From Heterodera schachtii (taxonomy: Eukaryota > Nematoda > Chromadorea > Rhabditida > Heteroderidae), in the NCBI GenBank assembly GCA_023374025.1, contig SIJG01000002.1:2239626-2303625 (forward strand): a DNA stretch of 64,000 bases, read 5' to 3'. Below, one piece after another: positions 59,367 through 64,000 of the stretch. The position numbers and the translations under genes were made by a program. Within the stretch, counting starts at the first letter, position 1. Every line of letters starts with the position of its first letter. The notes under the pieces are model-generated. The model did not search any database. It was given only the letters and a program-made list of their open reading frames with translations, and had not been told where the DNA came from.

Positions 59367-60629
59367 ATGTTCGCTGGAATTGATGGGCAGCAAAATGTTC
59401 TCCTTTCCGCTCAGTTACAGCGTTTGCTTTGCCACCACGGAGAAACGGCGAACGCATTCGTTTTCTGTCACCAAATGCAACCGGAGTTGCAAAAGGGGCC
59501 GACGTGAGTGGGCGAGCGGTCATTCATTATGTGCAAATTAATTGGGTAGTTTGGAATTGTATTTAAATAAAAGATAAAATGGGTAATTTTGGACGACAAA
59601 TCGTTGTCAGTTGCGGGTTCGCCGTTCTTTTGATGGCGTTGCGCTGTTCCGTCGGCGATGTTACGTTGGACCGATTGGTGGAAATGGGCAAACATTTCGG
59701 GATCACTTACAACGGCGAACTCTTTTCCGGTTGGTCACTTTTAAGGGTCATTTAATTTCGTTGATCTCAAATAGCATTTTCAATTAGCACATTGGTCAAC
59801 ACTTTGCTACATTTGAATTCATTTTGCCACCTTTTAAGCTGATTGGATGTGTGAATTTGTCCAAAAACATTGGCTAAACTCTTGCGAATTGCGAGTGGCA
59901 CAATTTCCATCTCCAAATTCCATCGTGCGGCATTTGATTTCTGGGAAAAAAGCTCATCATCAATGTACGACGACAGTTTTGGTGCCGTACGATTGTGACA
60001 AAAATTTCGAGCCATGCAATCGGCAGGGCGTTGCTGCACATTGGGCAATCATTGTGAGTTCAAACCAAAGGCGTAGCCGAAGTAATGAACCAACTCACCG
60101 AATTCCAAAAATGCCAAAAATTGACCATTCTCGCCCAAATTCCTTTATAAATGAAATACTTTAATGCATAAATCTTTTTTTGTGTACCGGGACTCCATGA
60201 AAGGCTATGGCTACGCCTTTAACCAATTAATTGGCAATCGGTAAAGAAAGAAGCAATTAATTTGAGATTGGATTTGTTATTTTTGATGTCACCGCTCAAA
60301 ATGGGGCAGAAATTGAAAATGCAAAAGTTATTGCATTTGACGAAAATGACTTCCGCTGGGATGGCGTTGACAACGAACACCTTTTGTATCTTATAGCGCT
60401 TCAGGGGAAAAGTCGGTAAATTTTCCATTTTGCTGCTCCCATTTTGTGTGTTTTTTTTCTTTGTCTGTTTAGTCAGCCAACACTTTGGTCATACAAAGCC
60501 TTAAGAGAGAGCAATGGGCAATTGAATGTGCCAAACCCTTCGGGCAATTTTCGCCTGGCGCCTGAGGGCATGGAAGCAATTAGGGGCAAATGTGTGTTGG
60601 TTGGAGGATCGAAAGTTGCCGAGCGATAA
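59367..60629 (+). CDS. Actin maturation protease (ACTMAP) homologue
   Basis: ACTMAP (human C19orf54) is a cysteine aminopeptidase that trims the acetylated N-terminal residue from actin. Five exons (59,367-59,503; 59,611-59,729; 59,839-60,053; 60,267-60,415; 60,473-60,629) give 258 residues. The splice between exons 1 and 2 creates QKGPTCGFAVLLMA, the family's active-site block with Cys47. NGELFSADWM, then VLVPYDCDKNFEPCNRQG and AHWAII (His153) follow, then LLYLIALQGKSRQPTLWSYK and an SNGQLNVPNPSGNFRL tail ending at AER. The ATG at 59,579, a seemingly longer frame, is inside intron 1. Intron 3 has a 12-bp inverted pair, AAAGGCGTAGCC and GGCTACGCCTTT (about 60,066 and 60,208). Confidence 0.9.
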
Positions 60630-60806
60630 AAGATTGGATGTTTCCGCCTTTTCAGTGCCGAGAGAATTGTACGATTCGTTTTGCTTGAGGCATTTTTGAT
60701 AAACTTAGCAACAAAAAACGGACCAAATTCTGTCGATAAAAGGCGCACAATCAATCGGACTTTTAAAAGCGATGTGTGCTGTTTAATTGTCCACCGCCAA
60801 TTCAAA

Positions 60807-62266
60807 ATGGCCACAAATATAATCGCAGGCGTTTCAAGCGTAATTGGCGGTAATTTTTAATTCAAATGCAATAATTAATGTGTTTTAATGGGCTATAATT
60901 GAAACTTTTGCCAGAAAGGCCAAAGGGATGGAAGGTCGTGCAAAAATCACTTCCGCGCATTATGGACTATGGACGGAACGAAGGCATTCTGCAGATTCGC
61001 GAGTTCCAAAGGGTGCGTTTTGCGCGTGACGGTGCTACGGTAGTGGCGGGTACAGTACCTTGTTCTTCGTAGGGCGGTGCCGCCAGCAACATTCCCGGCC
61101 TTGTCATCGCTGCGCAGGAAGGGCTCGAGGCTCAACACGCAAAAGAGAACAAAGGCGGGGACAAAGTCAATCTGCCGACCAATGACATAACACGTGAGAG
61201 AGTTGTCGGAGGAAGGGCATCCATTAGGGCTCGACTTAACTGATTTTCAATTACGGAAGTCCGTAATTACGGCGGTTTTTTCAATTACGAAACCCATAAT
61301 TACGACCATCCATGGCATCCATTCACAGCCATTGGCTGCTCAAATGGACCGTTTAGTGATGCACGAGGCCATTCCCTTTCTGCCTTTCCCGGTGGCGTTG
61401 GCCTGTCTTTTTCTGAACATTGTCTTGCCCGGCTCAGGTGCGTCAATTGCATTACAAAAAGCGGCAATTAACCAAAAATAATCGCAGGAACAATTTTGAG
61501 CGGCGCTTCGGCACTTTGCATGGGTATTTGGAATTTGACGAATTAATGAAGCAATTCAAACATAGTCCGAAGCTTAAAGAATCCTACATACACCATTTTC
61601 CATTCGTTCAATGACTTTTTCCAGGCCAACCACGGGTGAACATCAAAGAAGGTCGAAAGTTGGTGACACTGCTCGTGAATTTACTTGTCGGCATCAGTCA
61701 ATTCTTCACAATCACTTTTATGTTCGTCGGATGGTTTTGGTCCATCGCTTGGGGCGGTCTGATCATCATCCACGCGAGTCCGTTTCACGACTGAGCTATG
61801 CTCCCCCCCCCCCCCCCCCAAACTTTTTAATTTTCAACAAATTTAAAAAAACCTTAGAAAATTTTCTAACAATAAAAAATTCCAATAAAAAAAGAAAGAT
61901 TCATTTCTTTTTCAGTGCAATACAGAGAAGCGTTACAACAGCGCAGGCAAGAGGCAGTGGCAACCGGTGAAAATTGACTTTTAATAGCCCAATTTGCCAT
62001 TTTAATTGCCACAAAATTCAGCGGCCATCGAAGCGTTGACGAAGGATTCCATTTTGCATCGTCGCGATGTGAAGACGCTGGTCAGACAGCACAAAGACAA
62101 GGGAAAGGAGGAAAAGGAGAGGGCCAAAGGCGGAGCAGAGACAGCGACAAATTCAAACGGAACGGCGGGGACGACGCAACAGCAAAAGGAGGAAGCGGAC
62201 ACAGCAGCACAACAGCAGAGACAGAAAACAATTCAAAACGGACACCCAAATGGCATTTGCGTTTAG
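60807..62266 (+). CDS. SPEC3/stum family membrane protein
   Basis: Stum is needed for mechanosensory transduction in Drosophila proprioceptors; SPEC3 is a ciliary protein in sea urchin. Start MATNIIAGVSSVIG (60,807), then RPKGWKVVQKSLPRIMDYGR and a Gly/Ala-rich linker. The membrane core is diagnostic: HEAIPFLPFPVALACLFLNI with VLPGSGTILSGASALCMG, and VTLLVNLLVGISQFFTITFM with FVGWFWSIAWGGLIII, together two hydrophobic hairpins. A cytoplasmic tail rich in Gln, Glu and Lys ends HPNGICV at 62,266. Exon joins: about 60,807-60,849, 60,916-61,018, 61,071-61,194, 61,356-61,437, 61,488-61,530, 61,624-61,790, 61,916-61,967, 62,020-62,266. The intron from 61,195 holds a palindromic repeat. It starts only 178 bp after the ACTMAP stop. 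Confidence 0.88.
61218..61312. repeat. TTACGG palindromic repeat in an intron, related to the CACGG family
   Basis: The segment AGGGCTCGACTTAACTGATT is followed by TTCAATTACGGAAGTCCGTA, then ATTACGGCGG, then AATTACGAAACCCATAATTA. It aligns with 4505-4545, where the same layout reads AGGGCTGGCCGTGATTGAAT then TTCCAATCACGGAAATCCGT. The two look like subfamilies of one palindromic repeat. Confidence 0.5.
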
Positions 62267-62561
62267 CCCTTTCGGGCGGATCAAAGGAATTAATTGCATT
62301 TTTTGCTTTCTTTTTGAAACACGGCGTTTTTACATAAACGAACAGCGATTTCTGAATTATCTTTTTCTGTTTTGCCCATTCCAATCTGTTTTAAGCTTGA
62401 TTGTTTATGTTCTTCTCTATTTGCTCTTTTTCCCGCTTTTCCTTCTCCTCCCATTTGCTTTTCTTCTCTCCCTTCTCTTCCCGTGCCTTTGTCAATTCCT
62501 TCTCTCTTCGGTCCTTTTATTTTAATTTCTCGTCACTTTGCCTCTTTTCCATCTCTTAAGG

Positions 62562-64000
62562 ACTCACAATTGTGGTGAGCTTCGTTTGTCTGATGTCGGT
62601 AAGTATTATTTTTTGCTTTATTTTGTTCCCATTTCCGTTGGATTTCAGGCAGCCGAGTGAAACTCTTCGGATGGATGGCCGCCAAACGGATGAACAGTTT
62701 TATCCGCTGAATCCCTATTTCAATGTGTTAAGCCAATTCCCTGTCAGAATTCGTCCTCCTCCGCGATTCCTATGGTTCAGTGCAAACAGTGTTGCCAAAA
62801 GCGCTCTTTTCATCGCTCAAAAATACCAACTTTGAATCTGCCCTTTGCCTTGAGGGAGTGGTGGCGGACAGAGGCAAAGAGAGGAACGACAAAATGGCCA
62901 CCGGCGACATCGAAGTGAGATTTATGAGTGGGATTAGCTTCGTAATTAGCCATTTTATGTGCCAATTAGGTGGTCGTCGACGGACTTGGTCAGTGACTGA
63001 CTTCGCCTTACGGTCGATTCGTTTCTGTTCCCTTTTCAGAAGTGCTCAATCCTTCCGATGCGCCGTTGCCCGTCGATGAATCGTCCACCGAATACACGAG
63101 GCAACAACAGCATTTATGCTTAATTTTGCGTTCCTCTTCAGAATAACCCATCGTTACTTGGATTTGCGTTCGGAGAAAATGCAACGGGCAATGAGGCGGC
63201 TCAAAACCATTCGAAAAATTGAAAGAATTTTGACGAACGCATACATTTATTAAGGCTAAGAGCGAGAGTGGTCAGCAAATGCCGTCGCTTCCTGGAGGAC
63301 AGTTGTGGCTTTGTCGAAGTTCAAACTCCGACCCTCGCCCACACGACGCCCGGCGGTGCCGCGGAATTCCCAATCCCCGCCAACAAAAACGGCGACTGCT
63401 TCAGTCTCCCACAGGCCTTTCCCCCGTGGGCACTTCCCTTTCCAATGGTTCCCTTTTCAGAGTCCCCAAATATACAAACAATTGCTAATGTGTGGCTCCA
63501 TCGACCGTTATTACCAAGTCAGTCCAAATCCTTCCATTTTTATCTAAAAATTAAAACCTAAAATGCCCTCTGGTCCTAATTTCTCACCATCTAAACTATT
63601 TCCCCAATTCTTTTAGGTTGCTATTTGTTATCGTGACGAAGGTATTTTCTGACAAAACTAATTAGTTAATTTCCCATTCTAAAATTCCCAAACCCTTTCC
63701 GATGCAAAGCCCGACAGACAACCCGAATTCACTCAGCTCGACTTGGAACTTTCATTCACCTCACAAGAGATGGTTTTGTCACTGATTGAGCAAATGATCG
63801 TCAATTCATGGCCCGATGAAATTGTTTGCTTTTTTAATAATTAAATTTGATCGTAATTCTTTTGAGACTCCCAAACCGACCATCCCTTTTCCGAGAATGT
63901 CTCATCGTGAAGCCGTTAGTGATTTATCATGCCACTAATTTACAAACTTCCGATTTTAGATGGATAAATTCGGCACTGATAAACCAGTCAGTTTTTTTGG
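62562..64000 (+). CDS. dars-2: Mitochondrial-type aspartyl-tRNA synthetase, 3' end outside window
   Basis: Charges tRNA-Asp in mitochondria. The first recognised exon gives [20 protein letters not shown] (OB-fold anticodon domain), then [42 protein letters not shown], and [20 protein letters not shown] (motif 1 approach). [52 protein letters not shown] and [14 protein letters not shown] are class II core with motif 2, and [13 protein letters not shown] follows at the window edge. FSLPQSPQxxKQLLM and the bacterial-type TPGGAxEF order fit DARS2 rather than the cytosolic enzyme. Two introns (63,101-63,141 and 63,199-63,254) use GC donors. The start and targeting peptide are unresolved upstream of 62,562. 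Confidence 0.93.

Noticed and set aside
59579..59729. ATG at 59,579 as the start of the ACTMAP homologue
   Set aside because: Splicing 59,503 to 59,611 creates the conserved QKGPTCGF active-site block; the frame from 59,579 lacks the upstream half of that motif.
61790..61820. tRNA-like 5' half (TAGCTCAGTCGTG on the minus strand) next to a poly-C run
   Set aside because: No anticodon arm, no B box and no pairing acceptor stem. It overlaps the exon end and donor of the stum gene, so it is probably chance.

Overview
The window is eukaryotic. Protein-coding exons of roughly 50-300 bp are separated by short GT-AG introns of about 40-60 nt, with a few GC-AG introns. The gene set is metazoan: exportin-7, hexokinase, calmodulin, UNC-76/FEZ, headcase, a Kip-type CDK inhibitor, SCYL1. 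AT-rich spacers, long G:C homopolymer tracts, and a decayed member of an F-box-like family that I recall as expanded in cyst nematodes (Globodera/Heterodera) point to a plant-parasitic tylenchid nematode. That taxonomic call is inference from family memory, not from a search.

Layout. Positions 1-11,742 are AT-rich and hold no intact host gene that I can recognise. They contain a diverged direct-repeat pair, the F-box-like pseudogene (3.0-3.9 kb), isolated GC-rich ORF fragments, a CGTGATCACGG-type palindrome family flanking a tRNA-like SINE head, a near-intact hAT transposon with a perfect 8-bp target duplication (7,303-9,992) and a minisatellite (11.1-11.5 kb). A 101-nt run of N (11,743-11,843) separates this from a gene-rich segment of different character.

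From 11.8 to 64 kb I read these genes in order: a secreted Ser/Thr-rich protein (+); a SCYL1-like pseudokinase (+); a two-Ig-domain single-pass receptor-like protein (-); a BAHCC1/BAHD1-type BAH protein (+); a divergent vasa/DDX3-like DEAD-box helicase (+); headcase (+); a small unknown gene (+); exportin-7 (+) convergent with glutaredoxin-3 (-); an unknown one-TM protein with an acidic 14-residue repeat (-) divergent from hexokinase (+); a Kip/CKI inhibitor (+); calmodulin (+); UNC-76/FEZ1 (+); an actin maturation protease ACTMAP homologue (+); a SPEC3/stum protein (+); and the 5' part of a mitochondrial aspartyl-tRNA synthetase (+, cut by the window end). The last three are close together on one strand and could be an operon.

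Between genes lie several palindromic MITE-like elements (25.5, 29.5-31.1 kb), one ending 111 bp before the helicase start codon, plus CT-rich and poly-G/C low-complexity DNA. I found no CRISPR array, no intact tRNA or rRNA gene, and no multi-gene defence or biosynthetic system. The most unusual items are the repeat families, the helicase with altered motifs, the repeat-bearing membrane protein and the mucin-like secreted protein. Exon coordinates quoted below were read by eye from splice consensus and frame and may be off by a base or two.
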